From NCBI GenBank assembly GCA_946222885.1, contig CAMIAK010000001.1:186001-250000 (forward strand): a stretch of 64,000 bases of DNA. The letters are read 5' to 3'. This DNA is from an uncultured Nesterenkonia sp. GTDB taxonomy: Bacteria; Actinomycetota; Actinomycetes; Actinomycetales; Micrococcaceae. Under the pieces are notes generated by a model. The model was given only the letters and a program-made list of their open reading frames with translations. It was not told where the DNA came from and did not search any database. The position numbers and the translations under genes are program-made. Below, one piece after another: positions 47,933 to 56,718 of the stretch (position 1 is its first letter; each line of letters begins with the position of its first letter).

Positions 47933-49048
47933 CTACGATCCCAGCGCCCGCGCCGCGTACCCTGCCGCCTCGAACTGCGCATCCGGCATCAGGTGTCCGT
48001 ACACATTCCTGGTCATTGTCTCGTCGTGTCCGAGGTGTGCGGCGAGCTTCCACGTCTCCATGCCGGCCGCCAGCATCAGTGACGCATGGGTATGCCTTAG
48101 CGCATACAGCGTTGGTTTCTTCGCCAGCTTGCCTGCTGTCCGAGCCTTCTCGGCAGCCCTGGAGAAAGCTCCAGACAGGGAGTCCTCTGACATCCAGTCG
48201 CCCCGAGCTCCGGGGAAGAGGCGTTCCTGGGACTCCCTGCCCTCACATCGCCTCTTCAGCATCTGCACCGCCGACGGTGGTAGCCCAATCGACCGGCGGG
48301 ACGCCCGGGACTTCACCGGGCCAAGATGCTCGCCCTTCTCGCGGTCCTGATTGATAGCGATTGTCACCCGGATTACCGGCTGCTTTTGGTCTAGCCAGCA
48401 GTCCCCGACAGTGAGGGCGCGCAGCTCAGCAGGCCGCATACCGGTGGCAAGCATGAGCGCTGCTGCATCCTGGTAGGGCTGCGGAATCCGGTCAATGATC
48501 GCTTGGGCTTCGGTTCTGGTGAGGAACTGGTGATGCTCGGCCTCGTCTGTGCGCTCCACAGGAGGGAGCATCCCTGCTTTCATCGGGTTTCCAGACCTCC
48601 AGCCGCGCTCCTCGGCGTGCAGGAAGATGCTGGATAGCCAGCCGCAGATGTTGTGGATGTACTTCGGGCTCAGCCCCTTCTTCTCCAGGGAGATCACGAA
48701 GCGGCGGCAATCGTCCTCGCTGACCGTGTCCACCGGCCAAGACCCTAAAGTAGGACTGATGTGATTCTTGACGTAGGTCCGATAAGTCTGCACCGTGTAG
48801 GAGCGCGCTCGAAGCAGCTCCATCCTGTGCTCTGAGACCTGATTTACAGTCTTGGCGCGGGAAGACTGGCGTGCCAGTGCCTCGGCGGCGCGCTTACTGT
48901 CGCCGCCTACCTCCTCGATCAGTGACTTCCAGAGGTCTGCCTTCTCCCGGGTGGGCCATGTCTTGGATTTCTTGATGCCTTCTGGTGTGCGCCATACGAC
49001 GCGGTATGTCGTCCCCCTGGGACGCTCGCGGACTTCGATGCTAGCCAT
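47933..49048 (-). CDS. int: Tyrosine-type phage integrase
   Basis: 371 residues. N-terminal arm-binding region (SIEVRERPRGTTYRVVWRTP), SAM-like core-binding domain (about 70-165), and catalytic domain with Arg205 (ATGMRPAELRALT), a Lys near 246, Arg318 in YALRHTHAS, His341 (LGHDE) and nucleophile Tyr350 (RNVYGHL). The first His of the HxxR box is Tyr (Tyr315), a tolerated variant. It integrates the phage into the tRNA 3' end and, with an excisionase, excises it. The gene ends against the core-facing arm of attP. A TAGAAT six bases before ATG 49048 suggests a leaderless message. Confidence 0.93.
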   Translation of the reverse strand: MASIEVRERPRGTTYRVVWRTPEGIKKSKTWPTREKADLWKSLIEEVGGDSKRAAEALARQSSRAKTVNQVSEHRMELLRARSYTVQTYRTYVKNHISPTLGSWPVDTVSEDDCRRFVISLEKKGLSPKYIHNICGWLSSIFLHAEERGWRSGNPMKAGMLPPVERTDEAEHHQFLTRTEAQAIIDRIPQPYQDAAALMLATGMRPAELRALTVGDCWLDQKQPVIRVTIAINQDREKGEHLGPVKSRASRRSIGLPPSAVQMLKRRCEGRESQERLFPGARGDWMSEDSLSGAFSRAAEKARTAGKLAKKPTLYALRHTHASLMLAAGMETWKLAAHLGHDETMTRNVYGHLMPDAQFEAAGYAARALGS

Positions 49049-49054
49049 GCCCTG

Positions 49055-49060
49055 ATTCTA
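49055..49060 (-). promoter_or_regulatory. Candidate -10 of a leaderless integrase promoter
   Basis: TAGAAT on the minus strand, exactly six bases before ATG 49048, with no Shine-Dalgarno sequence. It lies eight bases from the first arm-type site (49068), so integrase could repress its own promoter. Confidence 0.55.
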
Positions 49061-49067
49061 AGGGATT

Positions 49068-49097
49068 CTGGGGGACATAATTCCGTAACTGGGGGAC
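49068..49097 (+). promoter_or_regulatory. Two direct CTGGGGGAC repeats, candidate integrase arm sites
   Basis: CTGGGGGAC at 49068-49076 and again at 49089-49097; start-to-start spacing is 21 bases, two helical turns. The same word occurs inverted on the other arm (49292, and 5818 in the first copy). Core begins 48 bases further right. Confidence 0.6.
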
Positions 49098-49144
49098 TGG
49101 AAGCGATTCGACACCCTCGGATCGGCATTATTCCGGCCCTCATT

Positions 49145-49169
49145 CGGCGGAGCGTGTGGGATTCGAACT
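49145..49169 (-). other. Inter-prophage att core (attP-like junction)
   Basis: Identical to the left junction core at 5671-5695, but here phage sequence flanks both sides: the integrase arm on the left and the lysogeny arm on the right. This is the sequence expected for attP in the circular phage and for the junction of two tandem prophages. Confidence 0.75.
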
Positions 49170-49291
49170 CTCCCATCGCTGACTCCCGGCATGGCCCTGC
49201 ATCCCTGCAATGACGCGGAAGTAGCGGCATTCGGAGAGGCCGTACGGTATGTACGTGTAGGGCGGTATGAGACGCAAAAATACGGCATCTT

Positions 49292-49306
49292 GTCCCCCAG
49301 GGGGAC
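49292..49306. promoter_or_regulatory. Palindrome GTCCCCCAGGGGGAC, candidate integrase arm site (second copy)
   Basis: Same as 5818-5832. Here it completes a full attP: two arm sites left of the core, this one on the right. Confidence 0.5.
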
Positions 49307-49313
49307 AGCCTTT

Positions 49314-49694
49314 TTATGACGTGGATATGACCGGCGCGATGGTGCCCGCGTAGACCTCTACCAGCCGGGGGAGCACGCCCAGCTCTTGGGCGACGGACTG
49401 GGAGCAGTCGGGGTAGATAGCGGTCGCCAGGGTCCACTCTGCGGGACTGATCAGCAGCCATGCTGCGTAGGTGTCGGCCTGGTCCTCGTGCTTCAGGGAG
49501 GTCCACCGGTGGCCGTGGTGGGCGTGACCCAGCTCGTGGGCAAGCGTGGACCTGTACTGGATCGGCCCGAGACCGGAGAGGAGCCGGATCGTCCTGTGCC
49601 GGTGGTCGTATTCTCCCCACCTGCCTCGGCGCAGACTGGTCCGGTGCTCCACGTGCACGCCCATCCGGTGAGCGATCCCCTCAAGATCAGCCAT
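49314..49694 (-). CDS. ImmA/IrrE-family metallopeptidase (second copy)
   Basis: Identical to 5840-6220. HELGH zinc site intact. With two copies per lysogen the peptidase and its target repressor are both doubled, so the switch balance should stay similar. Confidence 0.85.
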   Translation of the reverse strand: MADLEGIAHRMGVHVEHRTSLRRGRWGEYDHRHRTIRLLSGLGPIQYRSTLAHELGHAHHGHRWTSLKHEDQADTYAAWLLISPAEWTLATAIYPDCSQSVAQELGVLPRLVEVYAGTIAPVISTS

Positions 49695-49752
49695 GAGAGG
49701 GACGCTACCGGCAGGCAGGGACATGGCTACGTGGCACTGAATCAGGAAATAA

Positions 49753-49784
49753 CTGTGCCCCCAGGCGAAAGCCCAGGGGCACAG
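49753..49784 (-). terminator. Hairpin between leftward genes (second copy)
   Basis: Same as 6279-6310. Confidence 0.6.
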
Positions 49785-49799
49785 CATGCAAGGTTAATA

Positions 49800-49997
49800 T
49801 CAGCCTGTGGCGCGAAGGCGGCGAGCAAGGGTGTTAGCGCGCTTGGCGGTCTCATAGGCACGTCGATCCCGGAATACCAGGACTTCGTTTCGGTCACTTC
49901 GTTCGAGCTTGTAACCGGTCTCGTAAGTGGTGCCCCTCTGAACGCGCACCACTTTCTTATCGCCATTTGAAGGGGTGACGGACTTACGTTTAACCAT
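49800..49997 (-). CDS. Small basic lysogeny-operon protein (second copy)
   Basis: Identical to 6326-6523; same start chosen by AGGAAGG. Confidence 0.6.
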   Translation of the reverse strand: MVKRKSVTPSNGDKKVVRVQRGTTYETGYKLERSDRNEVLVFRDRRAYETAKRANTLARRLRATG

Positions 49998-50499
49998 GCG
50001 GATCACCTTCCTCTGGTGACTTCAGTGTATCCCCGCCAGACGTCTCTTGCTTGACTTCCTTCATCCTGTCCGTGAAGCTTTCCCAATCGTTACCGGGTGC
50101 GCCTCCTCCAGTGTTCTCGAAGACAGTATCGAGAATGGTAGTCATCAGTTCGGAGATGAAGAATCGGTCATCAGGGGTGACGTTCCAGTCCCACGCTTTG
50201 CGCGCTGCTTCATCGGGCTCTGAGTTCTCGTCTAGCTGAGATGTGTACGGCTCCTCTGAGCTAAGCATTCCCAGCATAGTGATTCCAAGCCCGACCTCGT
50301 TGAGGTCTTTACTGTGGCATTTGTCTATGGCGTATTGGACTCTGCGCCACCATTCGGCCTTGATGTCAGCCTGTTTTCGGTTAGAGATCGAACGCCAGGC
50401 AATGGCGCCTGCCCCTGTGGCTGCTAGCAGGGTTGCTATCGCGGCACTGTATTCAGCCCACATGGGGCCGGACTCAACGACTATTTCAATGGTGCTCAT
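49990..50499 (-). CDS. Single-pass membrane protein of the repressor operon (second copy)
   Basis: Identical to 6516-7025, again coupled to the repressor by ATGA. Confidence 0.7.
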   Translation of the reverse strand: MSTIEIVVESGPMWAEYSAAIATLLAATGAGAIAWRSISNRKQADIKAEWWRRVQYAIDKCHSKDLNEVGLGITMLGMLSSEEPYTSQLDENSEPDEAARKAWDWNVTPDDRFFISELMTTILDTVFENTGGGAPGNDWESFTDRMKEVKQETSGGDTLKSPEEGDPHG

Positions 50500-50984
50500 G
50501 GGCTGTGCTCTATGTCGTCGGGCCCGATCTGACCGTGGTCGCCCTGGTGCAGACTGTCGTCTGCGGCTAGGTCGTAGTCGTCGGGGTCTTCTGTGGCCGC
50601 ACTCCCTGCGGCCTGATTCATGGGGGCGGCGTCTCCACGATGCCCCACCTCCTCTCCGTGTCCCTGCTCTGCCGCCACGGCCCTAATCAGCTCCGTAAGT
50701 GCGTCCTGGGTGCGCTTCGAGAGGCGGTGAACCTCGGTCGGCGGCTCCCATGCACGGGGCTGGATCTCTTGGCCGTGGGTGAGCTTGTAGATCTCCTTGG
50801 CAGGCACGCGCAGAGCCTTCGCGAGAGCGTTGATCGTCTCATCACCGGGGGTGTGATCCCCGTGGACGGTGCGACTCGCAGTGCTCTGAGACATTCCGGC
50901 GCGCTCGGCAAGGCGACGGATAGACGAGAGTCCCGCCTTCTCCATCAGCTCCTGCCACTGCTGCGGCGTCTGTCTACGTGCCAT
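50496..50984 (-). CDS. XRE-family immunity repressor (second copy)
   Basis: Identical to 7022-7510. Intact, so both prophages share one immunity. Confidence 0.85.
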   Translation of the reverse strand: MARRQTPQQWQELMEKAGLSSIRRLAERAGMSQSTASRTVHGDHTPGDETINALAKALRVPAKEIYKLTHGQEIQPRAWEPPTEVHRLSKRTQDALTELIRAVAAEQGHGEEVGHRGDAAPMNQAAGSAATEDPDDYDLAADDSLHQGDHGQIGPDDIEHSP

Positions 50985-51135
50985 GAGGACAACCTTCTGA
51001 GACAAGGGGAAGCAAGGGCAACACCGAGTGTAGACGTTGCGGTTACAAACTCAGCTCAGATTCCCCGTGAATGCCCACAATTCAGGCGTTTACGGATGGG
51101 TTGCGCCCTGTAATCGAAGCCGTGTACAGTGAGTC

Positions 51136-51164
51136 TTGCATCGCCGAACACGGCGGGGTAAGGT
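51136..51164 (+). promoter_or_regulatory. Rightward early promoter (second copy)
   Basis: TTGCAT, 17-base spacer, TAAGGT; same as 7662-7690. Confidence 0.65.
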
Positions 51165-51184
51165 TTACACATCAGGAGGAATCA

Positions 51185-51487
51185 GTGAGGACCTTCGCCA
51201 AGACCAGTCGAGGAGGAGTTTTCTTCGTGGAACTCATCAGCACAGATGCGCTGCGGCAGTACATGCGCTACCGCAACTACAGCGTCAAGGGGCTGGCGGA
51301 TCGCATCGGAGTCAGCAAGGCAACCATCGGCCACCTGCACTCAGGGGGCCGGAAGACGGTGGGGCCGGAGATTGCCAAGTCCATAGAGCGAGCACTGGAC
51401 GCGCCAATCGGGTCTCTCTTTGTACCCAAAGTGAGTCATGGTGCACGCACCGGCGTCCACGCTAGCGGACGAAAGCAGGCGGCGTGA
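51185..51487 (+). CDS. Cro-like regulator (second copy)
   Basis: Identical to 7711-8013, GTG start with AGGAGGA. Confidence 0.8.
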   Translation: MRTFAKTSRGGVFFVELISTDALRQYMRYRNYSVKGLADRIGVSKATIGHLHSGGRKTVGPEIAKSIERALDAPIGSLFVPKVSHGARTGVHASGRKQAA

Positions 51488-51618
51488 TGGTGTACATCGC
51501 TATCGCCATCGCACTGGCCTCTATTTGCACCAGCGGCCTGAGTATTTATTGGGCCAAAGAGGCAGAGCGCATCAACGAGAAGATACGAGAGCTAGACCGG
51601 AGAGACGGGGAGCTATGA
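51487..51618 (+). CDS. Small membrane protein (second copy)
   Basis: Identical to 8013-8144, 43 residues. Confidence 0.6.
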   Translation: MVYIAIAIALASICTSGLSIYWAKEAERINEKIRELDRRDGEL

Positions 51619-51620
51619 GG

Positions 51621-52094
51621 TCACTCCGCGAAGAACCCGCGAGGAGCAAACTCGGAGATGTTCCCTTTCTGCGTCTGGAACTGAACCCGCAGGCTGATTC
51701 TCAGCGGAGGCGGGATGTGCATCGGGGAGTCGGACTTCGGTTTTCTTCGCAGGTTAGCCAAGCTGATCTCCCAACGCTCTTGCTTAGTGATCGGTCGTCC
51801 CACGTGCAAGACATTGGGCGCCCCGCTCCCGACCGTCAACGTGACGATCGGATCAATCGCGGGGTCGTCAGAGTGGTTCAGCACAGCAAGCACGGACCGA
51901 CTCGCGTCCCACTCGTATTCGAGCTTCACCACTGCATTCTCGGCACGTCTCTCAAACTCCGCGTTGCTGATCAGGACCGAGCGCCGCGTGTACCGGACAG
52001 CAAAAACGGATACGACGAAGGCAGCCACGGCTATTCCAATGGCTATCCACTCACCTGGGGCGACATCGTTCAGGAACTGAAGCAGCTCTTCCAC
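51621..52094 (-). CDS. Leaderless single-pass membrane protein (second copy)
   Basis: Identical to 8147-8620, with its TAGGGT -10 at 52101-52106. Confidence 0.7.
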   Translation of the reverse strand: MEELLQFLNDVAPGEWIAIGIAVAAFVVSVFAVRYTRRSVLISNAEFERRAENAVVKLEYEWDASRSVLAVLNHSDDPAIDPIVTLTVGSGAPNVLHVGRPITKQERWEISLANLRRKPKSDSPMHIPPPLRISLRVQFQTQKGNISEFAPRGFFAE

Positions 52095-52115
52095 ATCGAC
52101 ACCCTATCCACCCCC

Positions 52116-52150
52116 AAGAAAAATGCCCCCGCAGTTGCAGCTGCGGAGGC
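52116..52150 (-). terminator. Leftward terminator (second copy)
   Basis: Same as 8642-8676. Confidence 0.7.
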
Positions 52151-52176
52151 GAAGTGATCAATAAGGAGATCGATCA

Positions 52177-52503
52177 ATGTCTACTCTACAGAAACTCATC
52201 GTCAAGGGCACGCACGACGAGCTGCCCAACGCCAAACACGGACGCTACAGCCGGTCCAACCCGCTGTGGGATGCCGTAGCCGAACAAGCACGGGACGCCG
52301 CCGGCCGCTGGGTCGCGTTCGAGATCCCGGGGCGCGGCTCCAAGAGCCTCGGCTCAGCCCGAACACACATCAAGGCAGGCAAGTACACCGCATTCTCAGA
52401 CGGCGCTTGGGATGCCGCAGTGCGCGGAAACCTCATCTACGTCCGCTACTTGGGCGAAGCGTCCGCGGAGGTTGTGGACTTCAAGAAGGCGGAGGTGGCG
52501 TGA
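52177..52503 (+). CDS. Phage protein of unknown function (second copy)
   Basis: Identical to 8703-9029. Confidence 0.7.
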   Translation: MSTLQKLIVKGTHDELPNAKHGRYSRSNPLWDAVAEQARDAAGRWVAFEIPGRGSKSLGSARTHIKAGKYTAFSDGAWDAAVRGNLIYVRYLGEASAEVVDFKKAEVA

Positions 52504-53285
52504 TGGTGGAGATCATCCACGAGCAGCAGGACCAGCTCATCCCGATCAGGGAGCACGACGGCCAGCAGGCTGTCAGCGGCCGCGACCTCCACAGCTTCCT
52601 GGGTCTTGGCCGGGACTACACCACCTGGTTCAAGAAAATGACCGAGTACGGCTTCGTAGAGGGTCAGGACTACCTCCCCATTTCGGGGGAGGTTGCCCGA
52701 GAGGGACGCGGGAGCGTCGAGCGCAAGGATCACGCGATCACTCTGGACATGGCGAAGGAACTGTCCATGATCCAGCGCACCGAGCGGGGCAAGCAGGCCC
52801 GCCAGTACTTCATCGAGTGCGAGAAGCAGATGAAAGCCCAGCCGTCCCGAGCGCTCACCTTCGAAGAGAAGACGCTGGAAGTCCTCCAGGGACTCTCCCA
52901 GCAGGTGGAGACTCAGCGTCGAGCGCTGGCAGTGGCAAAACCCAAGGCAGAGGCGTATGACGACTTCCTCTCCGACGGCGGCGACTATGACCGGCGCGGG
53001 GCCGCTTCCATCCTCTCCCGCCGCCACGGAGTCAACATCGGCCAGAACCAGCTAACCGACCTGCTCATCTCATGGGGCTGGATCGGAGAGGACCGACGGC
53101 CCAAGTACCCGTACACGGCGCGAGAGTACTTCACCTCCCGCCCCTACAAGGACCCGATCCTCAACGAGAAGACCGGGCAGTACTTCACCCCCGCCCCTCA
53201 GCTGCGCATCACCGCGAAGGGTATCGACGCCATCGCGAAGCGGATCAAGCGCGCTGAGGCGACCCCGAAGGAGATTGCGGCATGA
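52503..53285 (+). CDS. AntA/KilAC antirepressor (second copy)
   Basis: Identical to 9029-9811, both domains intact. Confidence 0.88.
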   Translation: MVEIIHEQQDQLIPIREHDGQQAVSGRDLHSFLGLGRDYTTWFKKMTEYGFVEGQDYLPISGEVAREGRGSVERKDHAITLDMAKELSMIQRTERGKQARQYFIECEKQMKAQPSRALTFEEKTLEVLQGLSQQVETQRRALAVAKPKAEAYDDFLSDGGDYDRRGAASILSRRHGVNIGQNQLTDLLISWGWIGEDRRPKYPYTAREYFTSRPYKDPILNEKTGQYFTPAPQLRITAKGIDAIAKRIKRAEATPKEIAA

Positions 53286-53605
53286 GGCAAGAGCGCCTGT
53301 ACAAGATCCGTGTCATCGAGTCCGACGAGCCAGATGACTTCGACTACGACGAACCCTGGGAGTCTGACCCGAACCCGCCCGGGTGGCGCGAGTACGCGCA
53401 GCAGCACCCGCGGATCCCGGATGACGCCGACTTCTTCATCCCCCGGAAGGCGTGGGGAATCTTCCGCAGCAGGTCCAGCGCGAAGGACAAGCTGGCCTAC
53501 TTCACCCGATGGGGCATTGAGGCCGAGATCGTGGAGTGCACCCCGGCCTGGGAGAGCATCCCGGCGGCCAATGCCCGCCGTGCCCGCGAGAGGAGCGCCC
53601 GATGA
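53282..53605 (+). CDS. Acidic small protein (second copy)
   Basis: Identical to 9808-10131. Confidence 0.65.
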   Translation: MRQERLYKIRVIESDEPDDFDYDEPWESDPNPPGWREYAQQHPRIPDDADFFIPRKAWGIFRSRSSAKDKLAYFTRWGIEAEIVECTPAWESIPAANARRARERSAR

Positions 53606-53853
53606 CCACCGTGAGTACTGATTACAGGGTCTCAGATGTGGCCGAAGCGTTCGGGGTGAAGCCCCGCACGATCCGGGACTGGATCAAGCGCGGCAAGCTC
53701 CAAGCCTACAAGGTGCCCGACGATACGCCCCGCAGCGAGTACCGGGTTCCCGCGTCTGAGGTGGAGCGCATTAAGAACCGGTCCGCTCGCGCCGAGCAGC
53801 TGCCCCAGGATCTGGATGCCCTGATGGACAGGGCTCTGAAGCGCGCCGCCTAG
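53602..53853 (+). CDS. MerR/excisionase-type HTH protein (second copy)
   Basis: Identical to 10128-10379. If it is Xis, recombination between any two of the three att sites is possible, excising one or both copies. Confidence 0.7.
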   Translation: MTTVSTDYRVSDVAEAFGVKPRTIRDWIKRGKLQAYKVPDDTPRSEYRVPASEVERIKNRSARAEQLPQDLDALMDRALKRAA

Positions 53854-53962
53854 GCCCACTCGCAGCCGCTACCTGCGGCACCCCCATCTTCACCGCCCGT
53901 TATGGCAGAACTTCCGGGCCTGCCCCGCACGGTCAAAGACCGGCGGATGAGAGGAGACACCT

Positions 53963-54208
53963 ATGCGTAGATACACCATCGAGGATGTGCGTGACCTCCA
54001 GCAGGACGCGCTGGAGCAGCCTACGAAGCTGGACGCTGTGACCCACCTGCACGCCCATTACCCGCACTGCTCACTCCGCTGGATTGCCCGGCACCTGGAG
54101 GTGCTGACGACCTTGGACCCGGAGGCGCTGATCACCTGGATTGGCTACCCCGATCCCGTGGGCGAACAGGCAGCACGGACCGCTGACCGTGAGGCGGTGG
54201 CCGCATGA
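53963..54208 (+). CDS. Small phage protein (second copy)
   Basis: Identical to 10489-10734. Confidence 0.65.
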   Translation: MRRYTIEDVRDLQQDALEQPTKLDAVTHLHAHYPHCSLRWIARHLEVLTTLDPEALITWIGYPDPVGEQAARTADREAVAA

Positions 54209-54345
54209 GTCCGGAGGAGCGGCAGAAGTACATGGAGGGCCTGGCGCGGCGTGTGGAGCTGGCCAGGGCTATCGATAACCCGGCTGGCGTGAAGCTGGCC
54301 TACGAGGCTGCGGCGAAAGCGAACCGGAAGGAGCAGCGGCGATGA
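54205..54345 (+). CDS. Small helical protein (second copy)
   Basis: Identical to 10731-10871. Confidence 0.55.
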   Translation: MSPEERQKYMEGLARRVELARAIDNPAGVKLAYEAAAKANRKEQRR

Positions 54346-54569
54346 GCACATTTCTCACCCCGAAGATCAGCAATGAGGTGCAGAAGCTCCAGAACCTCGC
54401 AGCCGTGGTGGATCTCCAGTGGGACAGCTTCCTGCGAACCGCTAACCGGAGCCGTATCCAGGAGGCGGACACCACATTGCGGGACATGCAGACCCTGATC
54501 AAGGAGCTGCGCAGCGACCTGGGCCTGGAGGAGACCTACACCGCCGAGGCGCAGGAGGTGACGGCATGA
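54342..54569 (+). CDS. Small helical phage protein (second copy)
   Basis: Identical to 10868-11095. Confidence 0.6.
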   Translation: MSTFLTPKISNEVQKLQNLAAVVDLQWDSFLRTANRSRIQEADTTLRDMQTLIKELRSDLGLEETYTAEAQEVTA

Positions 54570-54664
54570 GTGCGACGGACGCGGGCCTGGCAAGGGCCGA
54601 GGAGGCGGAGGAGTACGCGAATCGTAACTACTGCGCATCCTGTCAGCCGGAGGCATGCCAATGA
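54566..54664 (+). CDS. Very small Cys-containing protein (second copy)
   Basis: Identical to 11092-11190. Confidence 0.45.
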   Translation: MSATDAGLARAEEAEEYANRNYCASCQPEACQ

Positions 54665-55110
54665 CCTGCCCACTGAGCACCTGCCACCACTGGTACGCCG
54701 CCGACCAGGACTGCACGCGCCTGGCTGAGCCGCATGAGGACATGTGCAGTGAGCACCTGGACCGCCAGACCTACCAGTGGACCCAGTTCCACGACGCCGA
54801 CGAGTGCTGCCCTGAGCACTGCGACACCAACCACGAGGAGACCACCATGGAAGATGCAGCACCACTGACCGAGGACCAGATGCAGGACCACATCGAGGCT
54901 GTGCGGACCGCGTACCACCGCATCCGCGCCGAGCTGCACACGGCCAAGAGGGCCGACTCTGAGGGGCTTGGGCTCGATGAGGTCTACAAGTCCTTCGAGG
55001 ACATCAAGACCGTCTCACGCGCCGCCCTATCCTCCCTGGATGCCCTGCGCGCTCACCAGGAGTACGAGCGGATCGAGTACGAGCTGCAGCAGGAGGCGAT
55101 GGCCGCATGA
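54661..55110 (+). CDS. Cys/His-rich early protein (second copy)
   Basis: Identical to 11187-11636. Confidence 0.65.
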   Translation: MTCPLSTCHHWYAADQDCTRLAEPHEDMCSEHLDRQTYQWTQFHDADECCPEHCDTNHEETTMEDAAPLTEDQMQDHIEAVRTAYHRIRAELHTAKRADSEGLGLDEVYKSFEDIKTVSRAALSSLDALRAHQEYERIEYELQQEAMAA

Positions 55111-55265
55111 GACGCCACCTGATCATTGCCGGGCTCCTGCTGATCGCAGGGGCCTTTTCTTTTGCCCTGCTGGAAACCGCCGAGCTGATCGTCATGGGCG
55201 CCGTCCTTGTATGGGCCGGAGCCTGCGCGGTCGCCGCACTGGGTACTGAGGGGGTTGAGGTATGA
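55107..55265 (+). CDS. Small two-helix membrane protein (second copy)
   Basis: Identical to 11633-11791. Confidence 0.6.
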   Translation: MRRHLIIAGLLLIAGAFSFALLETAELIVMGAVLVWAGACAVAALGTEGVEV

Positions 55266-56083
55266 GCCTCACTGTCACTGAACGCGGGCTGGTCCATGAT
55301 CTGGATGAGCGGGTATATCACTCTGACCCGGTTGAGGGCGGCTCACTGTCCTCCACTGGGGCGAAGGAGATTCTCCGGTCCCCGGCGCACTACCGGCACT
55401 ACATGGACTCTTCGCGTGAGCCCAAGCCGCAATTCGACTTCGGCAGCGCTGTCCACACGCTGGTACTGGGCGTCGGCTGGGATATTGAGCCGCTGGGGTT
55501 CGACTCCTGGCGCACCAAGGACGCCAAGGAGGCACGCGCCGAGGTCGAGGCCCAAGGGAAGGTCGCACTGCTGCGCAAGGACTTCGACCGTGCCGAGGCC
55601 GTGGCGATCTCCGTGCTCGAGCACCCCTCCGCGGGCAAGCTCTTCCGAAAGGGCGACGCCGAGGTGTCAGCGTTCGGGCAGCACCGCTCCGGGGTCTGGC
55701 TGCGCGGGCGCTTCGACTGGTTGGTCAATGGCACTCTGATTGACCTGAAGACCGTGCAGAGCGCCGACCCGCGCCGGTTCAATCGCACCGTCTGGGACTA
55801 CGGGTACGACGTCCAGGCCGCCCACTACATGGAGACCTACCGTCTCGCCACGGGGGAGCGGCCCAAGGGGTTCGTCCACGTGCTGGTCGAGAAGGAGCCG
55901 CCCTACGCGGTCTCCGTGGTCCGGCTTAACCCTGAGTTCCTTGAGCTGGGGGAGCGTCGCCTGGAGCGCGCCATCGCCGCCTACAAGACCGCCTGCGACA
56001 CCGGACAGTGGCCCGGATACCCGCAGGTCATCCACACCATTGAGCCACTGCCCTACATGACATCCCAGGAGGACGACGAATGA
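55262..56083 (+). CDS. RecE-like exonuclease (second copy)
   Basis: Identical to 11788-12609; PD-(D/E)XK residues intact. Confidence 0.82.
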   Translation: MSLTVTERGLVHDLDERVYHSDPVEGGSLSSTGAKEILRSPAHYRHYMDSSREPKPQFDFGSAVHTLVLGVGWDIEPLGFDSWRTKDAKEARAEVEAQGKVALLRKDFDRAEAVAISVLEHPSAGKLFRKGDAEVSAFGQHRSGVWLRGRFDWLVNGTLIDLKTVQSADPRRFNRTVWDYGYDVQAAHYMETYRLATGERPKGFVHVLVEKEPPYAVSVVRLNPEFLELGERRLERAIAAYKTACDTGQWPGYPQVIHTIEPLPYMTSQEDDE

Positions 56084-56718
56084 ACGAGCTAGTCAAGCAC
56101 GGAAGCATCGCGGAGAAGATCGACTGGGCCAAGAGTATCGCCCCCTCCGGGATCCTGCCGAAGAGCTACCGGAATCAGCCCGCGAACCTGCTGGTCGCGG
56201 CGGAGTACGCCGACGCGCTGCACATTCCCAGGATCAACGCGCTCACCAGCATCCACGTCATCGAGGGCACGCCGTCCCTGTCGGCTGACCTGATGGTGAA
56301 ACTGGCCCGCGACGCCGGCCACCGGGTGCGCGTCCAATTCAAGGAGGGAGCCGCCCGCGCCGTGCTCATCCGAGACGACGATCCGGACTTCGAATACGAG
56401 TCGATCTGGACCATGGACCGGGCGCAGAAAGCTGGGCTAACCGGCAAGGGGAACTGGAAGAACTACCCCGAAGCGATGCTGATGTCCCGCGCTAAGTCCG
56501 AGGTAGTCCGCATGGGAGCATCCGAGGTGCTGTCCGGATCCATCTACACGCCGGAGGAGCTGGGAGCCACGGTCAACGAGGCGGGAGAGCCTGCACAGCC
56601 CGCACCGGCGACCACCGAGAACACCGGGACCACCTACGAGACCGTAGAAGACATCCTGGCCGACGACGAGACCGGGGAAGTCGTAGAGCCCGAGCCGGCG
56701 GCGGAGGTGCCATCGTGA
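56080..56718 (+). CDS. RecT-like annealing protein (second copy)
   Basis: Identical to 12606-13244. Confidence 0.78.
   Translation: MNELVKHGSIAEKIDWAKSIAPSGILPKSYRNQPANLLVAAEYADALHIPRINALTSIHVIEGTPSLSADLMVKLARDAGHRVRVQFKEGAARAVLIRDDDPDFEYESIWTMDRAQKAGLTGKGNWKNYPEAMLMSRAKSEVVRMGASEVLSGSIYTPEELGATVNEAGEPAQPAPATTENTGTTYETVEDILADDETGEVVEPEPAAEVPS

Larger units (their letters stand above)
5671..49144. mobile_element. Complete prophage, first copy (43,474 bp, siphovirus-type)
   Basis: The boundaries are defined by the sequence itself. Base 5671 starts a stretch that recurs from 49145 onward at a constant offset of 43,474, while the bases just before (GAC at 5668-5670, ATT at 49142-49144) differ. 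The unit holds a full phage complement: integrase, repressor, antirepressor, recombination and replication genes, terminase, portal, capsid, tail chaperones with a frameshift, tape measure, tail tip, amidase and holin. No obviously broken essential gene is seen, so it may be inducible. Confidence 0.93.
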
